From NCBI RefSeq assembly GCF_000019665.1, contig NC_010794.1, positions 806,001-870,000 on the forward strand: a stretch of DNA of 64,000 bases, read 5' to 3'. Source of the stretch: Methylacidiphilum infernorum V4. Its GTDB lineage: Bacteria; Verrucomicrobiota; Verrucomicrobiia; Methylacidiphilales; Methylacidiphilaceae. Below, piece by piece: positions 17,737-25,788 of this stretch. Both the position numbers and the translations under genes were made by a program. The first letter of the stretch is position 1, and each line of letters starts with the position of its first letter. A model generated the notes under the pieces. It was given only the letters and a program-made list of their open reading frames with translations. It did not search any database and had not been told where the DNA came from.

Positions 17737-17969
17737 GTTTCAAGCCCAGTGCACTGGGATACATCATCAACCCAGGTCCAAACCTAGATGAGCAGAATTA
17801 TATGTTTCAAGCCCAGTGCACTGGGATACATCATCAACAGTATACGAAATAGAATACTTAGGAGAAAAAGTTTCAAGCCCAGTGCACTGGGATACATCAT
17901 CAACTTGGAAGAACAGGCGTTTTTACTACAAAAAGTTTCAAGCCCAGTGCACTGGGATACATCATCAAC
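17737..17969 (-). CRISPR. CRISPR array 4 (4 repeats, 3 spacers; trailer repeat displaced to 14317)
   Basis: Repeats start at 17737, 17804, 17870 and 17935; spacers are 32, 31 and 30 bases. All four repeats are near-perfect. Unlike arrays 1, 2, 3 and 5 this one lacks the degenerate trailer repeat at its low-coordinate end; that repeat is found 3.4 kb away at 14317-14351. Confidence 0.95.
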
Positions 17970-18105
17970 TGTATCCCTCGCAACCCATTGCTTGTCAAGG
18001 ACATTTTTTTGCGTTATTGGCAACCTCGGAATGAATCGAGTCGAATTTTGCAAAATTGGGGCGAGGTTCTGAATCCAGGGATCGAATTTCCAATAGTTCT
18101 TGCGT
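17970..18105 (-). promoter_or_regulatory. CRISPR leader of array 4
   Basis: Near-identical copy of the module leader, starting TGTATCCCTCGCAACCC on the plus strand and ending at the stop codon of the cas1 3' fragment. Confidence 0.75.
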
Positions 18106-18293
18106 TCATGGAGGAAAGTCCCCGCCGACTTCCTTGGTCCAACCTTGTGGAATTGGGCGCCAGTCCGAAAGAGTTCCCTCGAGGACAGCTTTTTTGTAGC
18201 TATCGACCAGCCGTCGTATCCGGGAATGGAGCATGCTGCCCCCATGCCGCGGCAAGCCTTCACAGTTCCAGCTAAACGATTGGACGAAATGCC
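18106..18293 (-). pseudogene. 3' end of cas1 in the amplified module
   Basis: Encodes the Cas1 C-terminal tail (CEGLPRHGGSMLHSRIRRL, then SYKKAVLEGTLSDWRPIP), identical in layout to 21260-21447. The upstream edge is fused to cas2 3' sequence. Confidence 0.8.
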
Positions 18294-18307
18294 CTCCCAA
18301 CTCAGTT

Positions 18308-18577
18308 TCACCCGGAGTGACCGGAACCCGAGGGGAAGGCTTTCCAGGGCCGTGAGCCAAGCTCTCCCAGTCCTGAAAAAAGGCCAAAAACCCAATCTTC
18401 AGTTGCCGCCTCAGACTTCACTGAGCCAATCTGCACGATCGCTACCGGATCCGCCAAGGCGGCCATCACCACATTGCCGCTTGCGCAGCGTAGCCCGACC
18501 AGCTCACCTTGCAACTGCGTATAACGCTTCGGGTCAAGCACGCAGCTATGCTATACCACGTATTGACGAACACCCAT
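18308..18577 (-). pseudogene. cas2: cas2 with internal deletion
   Basis: Start context (ATG at 18575-18577, MGVRQY) and the C-terminal part from LDPKRYTQLQGELVGLRC onward are kept, but about 85 bases encoding the YDLSD active-site strand and first helix are missing, with a short AT insertion at the scar. Shares this deletion with 13286-13554. Confidence 0.75.
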
Positions 18578-18621
18578 GAGGGGACCTCTATCTTAAAGAC
18601 CGGCTAGTCCTAGTCCTAGGT

Positions 18622-18924
18622 AGCCTAGGCCCAGTGCACTGGGATACATCATCAACCCAACCCGCCCTCCTGGGCAATTCCTGGGAGTTTCAAGCCCAGT
18701 GCACTGGGATACATCATCAACATCTGGAGAAATCTGAAGCGTTAAGCAGGATAAGTTTCAAGCCCAGTGCACTGGGATATATCATCAACTGAACAGGAAG
18801 AAATTACAATTCCCGCAGAAAGTTTCAAGCCCAGTGCACTGGGATACATCATCAACTGATGCTACAAGGATAATGACACCTCAATTTAGGTTTCAAGCCC
18901 AGTGCACTGGGATATATCATCCAC
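18622..18924 (-). CRISPR. CRISPR array 3 (5 repeats, 4 spacers)
   Basis: Repeats start at 18622 (degenerate trailer form), 18687, 18755, 18822 and 18890; spacers are 30, 33, 32 and 33 bases. Variants GATATATCATCAAC (18755) and CATCCAC (18890, the leader-proximal repeat) occur. Confidence 0.95.
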
Positions 18925-19059
18925 TGTATCCCTTGCAAGCCATTGCTTGTCAAGGACATTTTTTTGCGTTATTGGCAACCTCGGAATGAATCGAGTCGGA
19001 TTTGCAAAATTACGGCGAGGTTCTGAATACGGGGATCGAATTCCCAATAGTTCTTGCGT
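18925..19059 (-). promoter_or_regulatory. CRISPR leader of array 3
   Basis: 135-base copy of the module leader, from TGTATCCCTTGCAAGCC to the stop of the following cas1 3' fragment. Confidence 0.75.
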
Positions 19060-19247
19060 TCATGGAAGAAAGTCCCTGCCGGCTTCCTTGGTCCAACGCT
19101 GTGGAATTGGACGCCAGTCCGAAAGTGTTCCCTCGAGGACAGCTTTTTTGTAGCTATCGACCAGCCATCGTATCCGGGAATGGAGCATGGTACCCCCATG
19201 CCGCGGCAAGCCTTCACAGATCTAGCTAAACGATTGGACAAAACGCC
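19060..19247 (-). pseudogene. 3' end of cas1 in the amplified module
   Basis: Same 188-base fragment of the cas1 3' end as in the other units; homology to 21260-21447 ends at the sequence AACGCC. Confidence 0.8.
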
Positions 19248-19261
19248 ATCCCAACTTAGTT

Positions 19262-19612
19262 TCACCCGGAGTGACCGGGACCCGAGGGGAAGGCTTTCCA
19301 GGGCAGTGAGCCAAGCTCTCCCAGGCCTGAACAGTGGCCAAAAACCCAATCTTCAGTCGCCGCCTTAGGCTTCACTGAGCCAATCTGCACGATCGCTACC
19401 GGATCCGCCAAGGCGGCCATGACCACGTTGCCGCTTGCGCAGCGTAGCCCGGCCAGCTCACCTTGCAACTGCATATAACGCTTAGGGTCAAGAACGCAGC
19501 TAAAAAGGCTTTTCTGCAGGCGTTGGCCGTAGCGGGAAATGCAGCGTTCCACCATAGCCCGCTCCCTATTGTCGCTCAAGTCGTATGCTACCCCGTATTG
19601 ACGAACACCCAT
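19262..19612 (-). CDS. cas2: Cas2, CRISPR adaptation protein (full-length copy)
   Basis: A 116-residue protein. The first 85 residues fit the Cas2 ferredoxin-like fold: first strand with the conserved Asp in VAYDLSDNRERAMVE, helix, then RYGQRLQKSLFSCVLDPKRY (the R-x-Q-x-S-x-F-x-C region) and a last strand VVMAALADPVAIVQIG. Cas2 dimers bridge two Cas1 dimers during spacer integration. Residues about 86-116 are an extra tail, whose end coincides with the recombination junction to the cas1 3' fragment, so the native C-terminus may have been altered. The gene starts 45 bases past the trailer repeat of array 2 and could be read through from that array. Near-identical to the copy at 20232-20582. 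Confidence 0.8.
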   Translation of the reverse strand: MGVRQYGVAYDLSDNRERAMVERCISRYGQRLQKSLFSCVLDPKRYMQLQGELAGLRCASGNVVMAALADPVAIVQIGSVKPKAATEDWVFGHCSGLGELGSLPWKAFPSGPGHSG

Positions 19613-19656
19613 GAGGGGACCTCTATCTTAAAGACCGGCTAGTTTTAGTCCTAGGT

Positions 19657-19894
19657 AGCCTAGGCCCAGTGCACTGGGATATATCACCAACTTCCTGAGC
19701 CAGCCGACGCTTTCGCTTCGTTTTGTTTCAAGCCCAGTGCACTGGGATATATCACCAACCAAAGGCCTGGTAAAAGTAAAAGAAGTAGAAGAGTTTCAAG
19801 CCCAGTGCACTGGGATATATCATCAACTAGAAAAGCTAAAGAAAAATGGGGAACAATTTGTTTCAAGCCCAGTGCACTGGGATATATCATCAAC
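19657..19894 (-). CRISPR. CRISPR array 2 (4 repeats, 3 spacers)
   Basis: Repeats start at 19657 (degenerate trailer), 19725, 19793 and 19860; spacers are 33, 33 and 32 bases. All four carry GATATATCA in place of GATACATCA, and the two trailer-side repeats end in CACCAAC, so this array has drifted from the others. Confidence 0.95.
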
Positions 19895-20029
19895 TGTATC
19901 CCTCGCAAGCCATTGCTTGTCAAGGACATTTTTTTGCGTTATTGGCAACCTCGGAATGAATCGAGTCGGATTGGTAAAATTGGGGGGAGGTTCCGAATAC
20001 GGGGATCGAATTCCCAGTAGTTCTTGCGT
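19895..20029 (-). promoter_or_regulatory. CRISPR leader of array 2
   Basis: 135-base copy of the module leader, containing the seven-T run near 19928-19936 and ending at the stop of the cas1 3' fragment. Confidence 0.75.
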
Positions 20030-20217
20030 TCATGGAGGAAAGTCCCCGTCAGCTTCCTTGGTCCAACCCTGTGGAATTGGACGCCAGCCCCGAAAGTGTT
20101 CGCTCGAGGACAACTTTTTGTAGCTATCGACAAGCCGTCGTATCCGGGAATGGAGCATGCTACCCCCATGCCGCGGCAAGCCTTCACAGATCCAGCTAAA
20201 CGATTGGACGAAACGCC
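20030..20217 (-). pseudogene. 3' end of cas1 in the amplified module
   Basis: 188-base fragment matching 21260-21447. Two compensating small indels change SYKKAVLEGTLSD to SYKKLSSSEHFRG, showing that this copy is no longer under selection as Cas1. Confidence 0.8.
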
Positions 20218-20231
20218 CTATCAACTTAGTT

Positions 20232-20582
20232 TCACCCGGAGTGACCTGGACCCGAGGGGAAGGCTTTCCAGGGCAGTGAGCCAAGCTCTCCCAGTCCTGA
20301 AAAAAGGCCAAAAACCCAATCTTCAGTTACCACCTCAGACTTCACTGAGCCAATCTGTACGATCGCTACCGGATCCGCCAAGGCGGCCATCACCACGCTA
20401 CCGCTTGTGCAGCGTAGCCCGGCCAGCTCACCTTGCAACTGCATATAACGCTTCGGGTCAAGCACGCAGCTAAAAAGGCTTTTCTGCAGACGTTGGCCGT
20501 AGCGGGAAATGCAGCGTTCCACCATAGCCCGCTCCCTATTGTCGCTCAAGTCGTATGCTACCCAGTATTGACGAACACCCAT
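20232..20582 (-). CDS. cas2: Cas2, CRISPR adaptation protein (full-length copy)
   Basis: 116 residues, with the conserved Asp in VAYDLSDNRERAMVE, the RYGQRLQKSLFSC segment and the final VVMAALADPVAIVQIG strand of Cas2. It differs from the copy at 19262-19612 by few residues (for example W for G after VRQY and T for A after LRC). It starts 38 bases beyond the trailer repeat of array 1 on the same strand, in the order cas6-cas1, leader, array, cas2. This copy sits closest to cas6-cas1 and is the likeliest functional partner, if Cas1 is made at all. Confidence 0.8.
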   Translation of the reverse strand: MGVRQYWVAYDLSDNRERAMVERCISRYGQRLQKSLFSCVLDPKRYMQLQGELAGLRCTSGSVVMAALADPVAIVQIGSVKSEVVTEDWVFGLFSGLGELGSLPWKAFPSGPGHSG

Positions 20583-20620
20583 GAGGGGACCTCCATCTTA
20601 AAGACCGGCTAGTCCTAGGT

Positions 20621-21124
20621 AGCCTAGGCTCAGTGCACTGGGATATATTATCAACTCGAGCAACACTCCATTGGTTCGCCTCCGTGGGTTTCAAGCCCAG
20701 TGCACTGGGATATATCATCAACTTCTTGCTCCGGATGAAGAGACCACTTTTTCGGGTTTCAAGCCCAGTGCACTGGGATACATCATCAACTTTTATCCCT
20801 GAGGAAGTGGACTCCGTGGTAGTTTCAAGCCCAGTGCACTGGGATACATCATCAACAAATATATGACGATGAATGCAAATGCAAATGGGGTTTCAAGCCC
20901 AGTGCACTGGGATACATCATCAACTTTTATAGCCTAGTCCCAACCGGAGCTCTCCGTTTCAAGCCCAGTGCACTGGGATACATCATCAACAAATATATGA
21001 CGATGAATGCAAATGCAAATGGGGTTTCAAGCCCAGTGCACTGGGATACATCATCAACTTTTATAGCCTAGTCCCAACCGGAGCTCTCCGTTTCAAGCCC
21101 AGTGCACTGGGATACATCATCAAC
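20621..21124 (-). CRISPR. CRISPR array 1 (8 repeats, 7 spacers, one spacer pair duplicated)
   Basis: Repeats start at 20621 (degenerate trailer, AGCCTAGGCTCAGTG), 20688, 20756, 20822, 20890, 20956, 21024 and 21090, each 35 bases; spacers are 31-33 bases. The spacer at 20857-20889 is identical to 20991-21023 and that at 20925-20955 is identical to 21059-21089. A two-unit block has thus been duplicated at the leader end, leaving five distinct spacers. It lies directly downstream of cas6-cas1. Confidence 0.97.
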
Positions 21125-21259
21125 TGTATCCCTCGCAACCCATTGCTTGTCAAGGACATTTTTTTGCGTTATTGGCAACCTCGGAATGAATAGAGTCGGA
21201 TTTGCAAAATTGCGGCGAGGTTCTGAATCCAGGGATCGAATTTCCAATAGATATTGCGT
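21125..21259 (-). promoter_or_regulatory. CRISPR leader of array 1
   Basis: 135 bases between the cas1 stop (21260-21262) and the leader-proximal repeat, plus strand beginning TGTATCCCTCGCAACCC. It probably holds the array promoter and is the parent of the four other leader copies. Confidence 0.8.
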
Positions 21260-23085
21260 TCATGGAGGAAAGTCCCCGCCGACTTCCTTGGTCCAACCCT
21301 GTGGAATTGGACGCCAGTCCGAAAGTGTTCCCTCGAGGACAGCTTTTTTGTAGCTATCGACCAGCCGTCGTATCCGGGAATGGAGCATGCTACCCCCATG
21401 CCGCGGCAAGCCTTCACAGATCCGGGTAAACGATTGGACGAAACGCCGGCGTGCTTCCGGTCTCAACCACAGAAGACCGTCTTGGAAGACAAAATCTTTT
21501 GGTTGGATCATCTTGAGATGAATCAAACGGATCACCAACCGATCGACCTCGGGCCGGAAGATTTCCACCAGGTCGCTGACGAGCGCTTCGTGCCGCCCGT
21601 TAGCCTCGTGGAGGACACCAAGGTAAGGATCAAGTCCAGCTAAGCGGACGGCAACCCCTAGCCGATGCCGGAGAAGGGCATACCCATAGTTGAGGGCTAG
21701 GTTGACCGGATCCTGGGTTTGCCCGTGCGTGCGACGCTCTTCAAAGCCTCCCAGTTGGTTGACCTGTTGGGCGAACCATCGCCAGTAGTGTCGGCTGGCC
21801 CATCCTTCCCAGCCGCGCACGGCGGGCAGTTGCCGGGCATGAACGAGGCCGACGCAGGCTCTCTTGAACCTGACCAGGAGCTTGTGGTCGTCCGGGCGGT
21901 AACGTTGGCGCACAATGTGGGCATACCGGCCAGCTTGGCGGAAATGAGCCTGGCGGCGAGCTGGACGCGGCCGGGCTCGTCAAGGCTTTGCCATGCGGAG
22001 TGATGGGCGGCGAGGGTGCGATAGCGATTGGCCTCTGCTGAGGGACCGAGGATGTGGATCGGGGTTCGTCCCGGAAGAGCCAAAAGAACGGGGATATCCA
22101 ACTCGGCACAGGCTTGCAACAGTGCGGTGCTGACTTGACAAGCCGAATGGAGCTCAATGTTAGAGATGCGCAAGAGAGGAAGAAGCTTGATGGACTCGTC
22201 TGCGGATGTTTCCACCACCAAGTTGGCATTGGATAGGCTCAGGCGGCAGCCATGGAGATGGACATCGAGCACAAAAGGACGTCGCAGTTGAAGAGGTGCG
22301 GGATCGTTTTGTCCGGGGACCACAACTTCAGCCGATCGTAGCTCCAGTCGTCCATGAGAAAAAGAAAGTCGTTCACCCAGTCCCACGGCAGCAAAGAGTG
22401 CCAGCCAGGGTTTCCATGCTGGAAGCTCAGGCCCGAAAAGGCGCAAAGGGCCAATGCAACCGTGGAGAAACATGGGATTTCCCCGTTGTGAAGAGGAGCG
22501 ATGGGCGGTACGCCAATACTGCCAAGAGGTGGTGTCAAGCTCGGGCGGGGGCGGGAGTTGCCCCTCGGTGCCGAAGAGCTTGCGCAGCCGGCTTTGGCAT
22601 AGGCGCAGAAACCCTTCGCCATCGAGGGCTGTGCGGGGTGTACCCGGGCGGTGTGGAAGGGGGACGGGGGTAAGGAAATCCAAGGCTAAAGCAGGGGAAG
22701 GTTCTTTGGTTGGAGATGGGGGCTTGGCTACTCGCCAGGGGCTTACCTTTAAAAGGTCGAAGTTTTGTCCCCTTTCGGTAAAGCGGGCATAGAGTTGCTC
22801 AATCCATGCTTGAATCGAGGATGTGCCCAGGCCGAAAAGCTGGACGGTTATCGGGATACGGCTACCTGTCTCCCAGCCCATGGCTTCGACCTTGACACCG
22901 GGCCACCACCAGAGTTGCTTGACGGTAGAAGGGTCGAGGTGGGCGGATTCGAATACTCCCTTAAGAAGAGCTTCTAGTACGGCCAAGGGATGTGCTCGGC
23001 GCGGTGGAGAGTGGGCTCGCAGCACAAGATCGATCTCCAACCAAGAGAGCTGATAAAGACGATCGACGCAAAGAGGTTGGATCAT
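21260..23085 (-). pseudogene. Cas6-Cas1 fusion gene, frameshifted inside cas1
   Basis: The first frame (23085 down to about 21920) encodes an N-terminal Cas6-type RAMP domain: GWETGSRIPITVQLFGLG (about 70-87) and, near 205-255, a C-terminal block GCIGPLRLFGPELPAWKPW ending in GERLSFSHGRLEL. A Cas1 N-terminal domain then begins around RPFVLDVHLHGCRLSLSN (about 285) with LLPLLRISNIELHSACQVS. At about 21915-21930 the frame is lost. The second frame (to the TGA at 21260) carries on with HIVRQRYRPDDHKLL and holds the Cas1 catalytic residues: Glu in RGWEGWASRHYW, the DPVNLALNYGYALL motif, His in GVLHEANGRHEAL and Asp/Glu in SDLVEIFRP. A one-base loss in the GGCCGGTATG segment would explain the break. 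I see no strong slippery sequence. Unless frameshifting or a sequencing error is involved, Cas6 activity may survive while Cas1 does not. The ATG overlaps the stop of a broken upstream gene (ATGA). Confidence 0.8.
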
Positions 23086-23455
23086 TCCAGCTTGGTAGGC
23101 TGTATGAAATGTTTTTCGAGTTTTTCGAGTAAATTCCAGTCAAGCTTGGCCGGTTGGGTCGATTCTGCGGGCAAGCCCTGGATGGTGCTCTTGACCGGGA
23201 TGCAGTTAAGGAAGGCAACATTGGCCTGGGGGTAAATGAACACGGAGAACTTTGGTTTTGATTTAAGCCGATGCGATTCTCCCAGGGCTCCATTTCCCGG
23301 TAGAGCCCGAAGGCTTGTTCAATGCCATCCGGGTAAAGGAGAGCATGGATCTTGCAGTTGCGGGAATCAGCCGGCCTTTTAGAAACAAACGGGAATTCCA
23401 AGGATGAAGGTTTATCCTGGTAAAAGTTACACGGCAAAGTAAAGATCGACGGCAT
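23082..23455 (-). pseudogene. Broken gene upstream of and coupled to cas6-cas1
   Basis: Family not recognised. A frame with KIHALLYPDGIEQAFGLYRE and EPWENRIGL (from about 23370 down) must shift near 23258 to continue as KPKFSVFIYPQANVAFLN, then NLLEKLEKHFIQPTKLE and a TGA that overlaps the cas6-cas1 start. The coupling to cas6-cas1 suggests a CRISPR-associated function. A WYL-type regulator of the kind found beside III-D loci is one possibility that I cannot confirm. The 5' end is unclear. Confidence 0.55.
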
Positions 23456-23963
23456 CCCGATTTCATTATTTCAAGCTTTAAGCCGGGACTCCCCACTTGG
23501 ATTTAGCAGGCATGCAAGTTCATCACCCTCTTTTCTCTTCAAGGAGCTGTTTCTCCAGGGTCTTTCAACCTTGTCCACCTGAGGGGAATTGTTGACATGC
23601 AAAGAACCTTCTTTTGGATCATATACGCAAGATCAGCTATTAGCCGACTATTTATGGAATCGTTGAAGGCGGGATCGAAAAGGTCCGGGGTAGCGTTTAT
23701 GGTTTCGAACCGGAGTTGGGTAAGGAGCTCATTTTCAACGGACATGGCTACACAAGAAGGAAGCCTGCGATCCGAAGGTGGTTCAATAAATCTTTTGTGA
23801 GCTGATGCGGTCCAGTCCCAGGATAGCCCTACCCGTGCCGCGGCCGGCGAGGAGACATTTTGAGCCACAAGTTCACTTTCAGCTTCTTTCTTTTGCCGTT
23901 CTCTTCGACATAAACCTAACAAAAACCCTGCTCATAGATACCGCAATACTTTCTCATCGCTCC
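23456..23963 (-). other. Probable further remnant of the gene upstream of cas6-cas1
   Basis: A minus-strand frame at 23539-23922 contains a protein-like stretch (PSCVAMSVENELLTQLRFET, then FNDSINSRLIADLAYMIQKK) but has no credible start and ends in random-looking residues. It may be the N-terminal part of the broken gene at 23082-23455. No other gene is seen in these 500 bases. Confidence 0.35.
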
Positions 23964-24653
23964 TCAAGCCTCCACGGCCTGTTCCGCCTCATGGATTGGT
24001 TCATCCTCCTGGATTGACAAGACGGGGAACGCCCAGCGCAAATACGGCGCTTGGCGCATATGTCCTGCTTGCGTGGAGTCCCAGATGAGAACCCAGCATG
24101 TATTGACTCCAACATTTAAAATGCGCTGACCAAACAACAGCCCCATATACACATAGCCGCCGCCGCGTATTTTGCCTTCGCTTATTTTTTCGCGTATTTT
24201 TCCCAGCACATCGTCAATGAATCGCTCCCAGACGCTTTCTATGTCCTGGTTCTTGTCTTTGCATGTCATACTCCAGCGTTCCCAGCCGCGTTCGGTCTTG
24301 ATTCCCGCCTTGAACACTGCCGCGTCGGACGATTGCCATGCCGATTCATATTCTTCGTCGCTCCACACATTTGACGACCACTCAGGGCGTATACACCACC
24401 ATACATTTCCAGGAGGCTTCCCAACCGGTTTCGGTTCCAGCCACAGGTCCGGGTTTACCAGAACTGATCCATTGGGGAATTTGAAGATTTTTTCAGAATT
24501 CGGTCCCAGCCACTGGTACGGGTTTACCTGCCCCCACCTAGGAGGAATCAACCCAGGAGGAATAGGAGGTATAGGCAGACCAGTCACGCGATGCCAGTTG
24601 TGGCTTTCCGAAGAGATCATTAGATACAGAACGAGTGCAAAGACAATCATCAT
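23964..24653 (-). CDS. Hypothetical exported protein
   Basis: A 229-residue protein of unknown family. It starts with a short hydrophobic segment (MMIVFALVLYLMIS) that could be a signal peptide or membrane anchor. The following about 60 residues are rich in Pro, Gly and Trp (PIPPIPPGLIPPRWG), then WWCIRPEWSSNVWSDEEY and a central helix-forming region DIESVWERFIDDVLGKIREK; two later blocks (GGGYVYMGLLFG, CWVLIWDST) look like beta strands. A good GAGGAG ribosome site precedes the ATG, inside the end of a 53-codon gene that stops two bases upstream. Lying between the broken CARF-HEPN gene and cas6-cas1, it could be a type III ancillary protein or a later insertion; nothing in the sequence decides this. 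Confidence 0.6.
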   Translation of the reverse strand: MMIVFALVLYLMISSESHNWHRVTGLPIPPIPPGLIPPRWGQVNPYQWLGPNSEKIFKFPNGSVLVNPDLWLEPKPVGKPPGNVWWCIRPEWSSNVWSDEEYESAWQSSDAAVFKAGIKTERGWERWSMTCKDKNQDIESVWERFIDDVLGKIREKISEGKIRGGGYVYMGLLFGQRILNVGVNTCWVLIWDSTQAGHMRQAPYLRWAFPVLSIQEDEPIHEAEQAVEA

Positions 24654-24655
24654 TT

Positions 24656-24817
24656 TTACTCCTCGTCAAACGTGTCAGGGTAGTACTTCCATTTCATTTC
24701 GATTTTCGGTTTTTCCAAGACCCATCCCGCCACGCCTCCAGTTATGCCATCGCTTCGCCCCGCTTTAAAAAACCCCGAAGCACCAGCAAAGAAACCCCTT
24801 GACCTAGGGGTTGCCAT
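24656..24817 (-). CDS. Small Gly-rich protein of 53 residues
   Basis: An ATG at 24815-24817 opens a frame beginning MATPRSRGFFAGASGFFKAG, continuing through GITGGVAGWVL, a weakly hydrophobic stretch that could insert in a membrane, and ending KMWKYY-like (MKWKYYPDTFDEE) at TAA 24656-24658. No clear ribosome site precedes the start. The stop is two bases before the start of the exported-protein gene, so the two were probably co-translated. Function unknown. Confidence 0.4.
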   Translation of the reverse strand: MATPRSRGFFAGASGFFKAGRSDGITGGVAGWVLEKPKIEMKWKYYPDTFDEE

Positions 24818-24850
24818 TTATAAGGAGCTGTGCTGACCGGCATTGCGGTT

Positions 24851-25735
24851 CTATCCAGGCTTTGGCCTTGGGTTCAAGACGAAAGGGAGAAGCGATGCGA
24901 GGGCATCGAGGAGGGTTCCGAGGCGGTTCAGTTGTCGGCATTCTCGATGCACCCCCAGGAAGCAAGCGGAGGTGAATTGGATGAGATCAACGGTGCTGAG
25001 CCCTGTTCTAACCAGTTTTTGGACGAGATTCCCGGCAAGGAACAGGGAGATCTCTTTGAAATTGCGAGGAACAACCGGATATCGGGTTTGTAATGTTGAC
25101 AAGAAAATAGGTCGATCCGAATGAATATATGGGGGAGCAATGGGACGAATTGCAATCTTCAACGGATCCTCATCCCTGAGATCGGCCTTTTCATGGACAT
25201 TCTTTTCTTTGGCTTTCTTGCGAATGAGCCGCTGCTTGAAAAAGCGACAGGAGGCAATGGGCTGTTGTGTGTTGTAGTCGCGATGGGTGCTAGGCATCAA
25301 AACGGAGAGCAAGGATGGATCAAACTGTAAGGGCAGGCTACCCCTGTCGGGACTCAAGGGGGAGGGCCTGCTTCCAGGACTAGGCGTACCTTTTGAGGAG
25401 CATTTTGACTATTGCGGGACCGATCTTGGGAAAAACGAGCTGGCAGTGGACTTGCCGCTTACAGTCGGCATTGGCCTGTCCATTCCAGAGCTTCAAGCGG
25501 TTCCCGTCTCGGTCGTTGAAAGTATCCTTCAGTTGAGTGCTAAGCATCTCCCTGGGCGATTCGATGGCTCCGGCCTGCCGTTTAAGCAACCGTGGATAAA
25601 ACGGCACGCTACTTTCTTCTCCGGCAAGGCTTGTCTGTGGCTGCCGGTTTGTGGATCGCGCAAAGGGATTTGCAGGTCGGTAATCCCGAAAAGGAGGATC
25701 TGGTGGTGGCTCACGGTACTATCGTAAGAAGAGAC
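24851..25735 (-). pseudogene. Broken copy of the CARF-HEPN ribonuclease gene
   Basis: Follows the effector operon by about 50 bases and resembles the intact gene at 10543-12303 in two frames. One frame near 25714-25640 reads LLFGITDLQIPLRDPQTGS against VTYGISDLQILLEDPQTGK. Another near 25330-24860 reads CRFFKQRLIRKKAKEKNVHE against FSRFFKQWLIRKGVKEENIH, then FLAGNLVQKLVRTGLSTVD and VHRECRQLNRLGTLLDA. Frames change several times, an internal part is missing, and the HEPN domain with its R-X4-H motif is gone. The order cas7-insertion then CARF-HEPN is the same as at 10.5-13.3 kb. Confidence 0.8.
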
Positions 25736-25788
25736 TCCCGCATAAAAGATAAAAGAGGGGTGGGTGTTTAGCCCATGGATCTCATTTT

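Noticed and set aside
17784-18395. 203-codon minus-strand frame across array 4 and the cas1 3' end
   Set aside because: It reads through CRISPR repeats (YPSALGLKL repeated) and the leader; an artefact of the repeat length and phase.
21900-21990. Programmed frameshift site in cas6-cas1
   Set aside because: No slippery heptamer or strong downstream hairpin is visible, so simple mutation or sequencing error is preferred over recoding.
22239-22673. Plus- and minus-strand frames of 127-155 codons inside cas6-cas1
   Set aside because: Shadow frames of the Cas6-Cas1 coding sequence, which carries all recognisable motifs.
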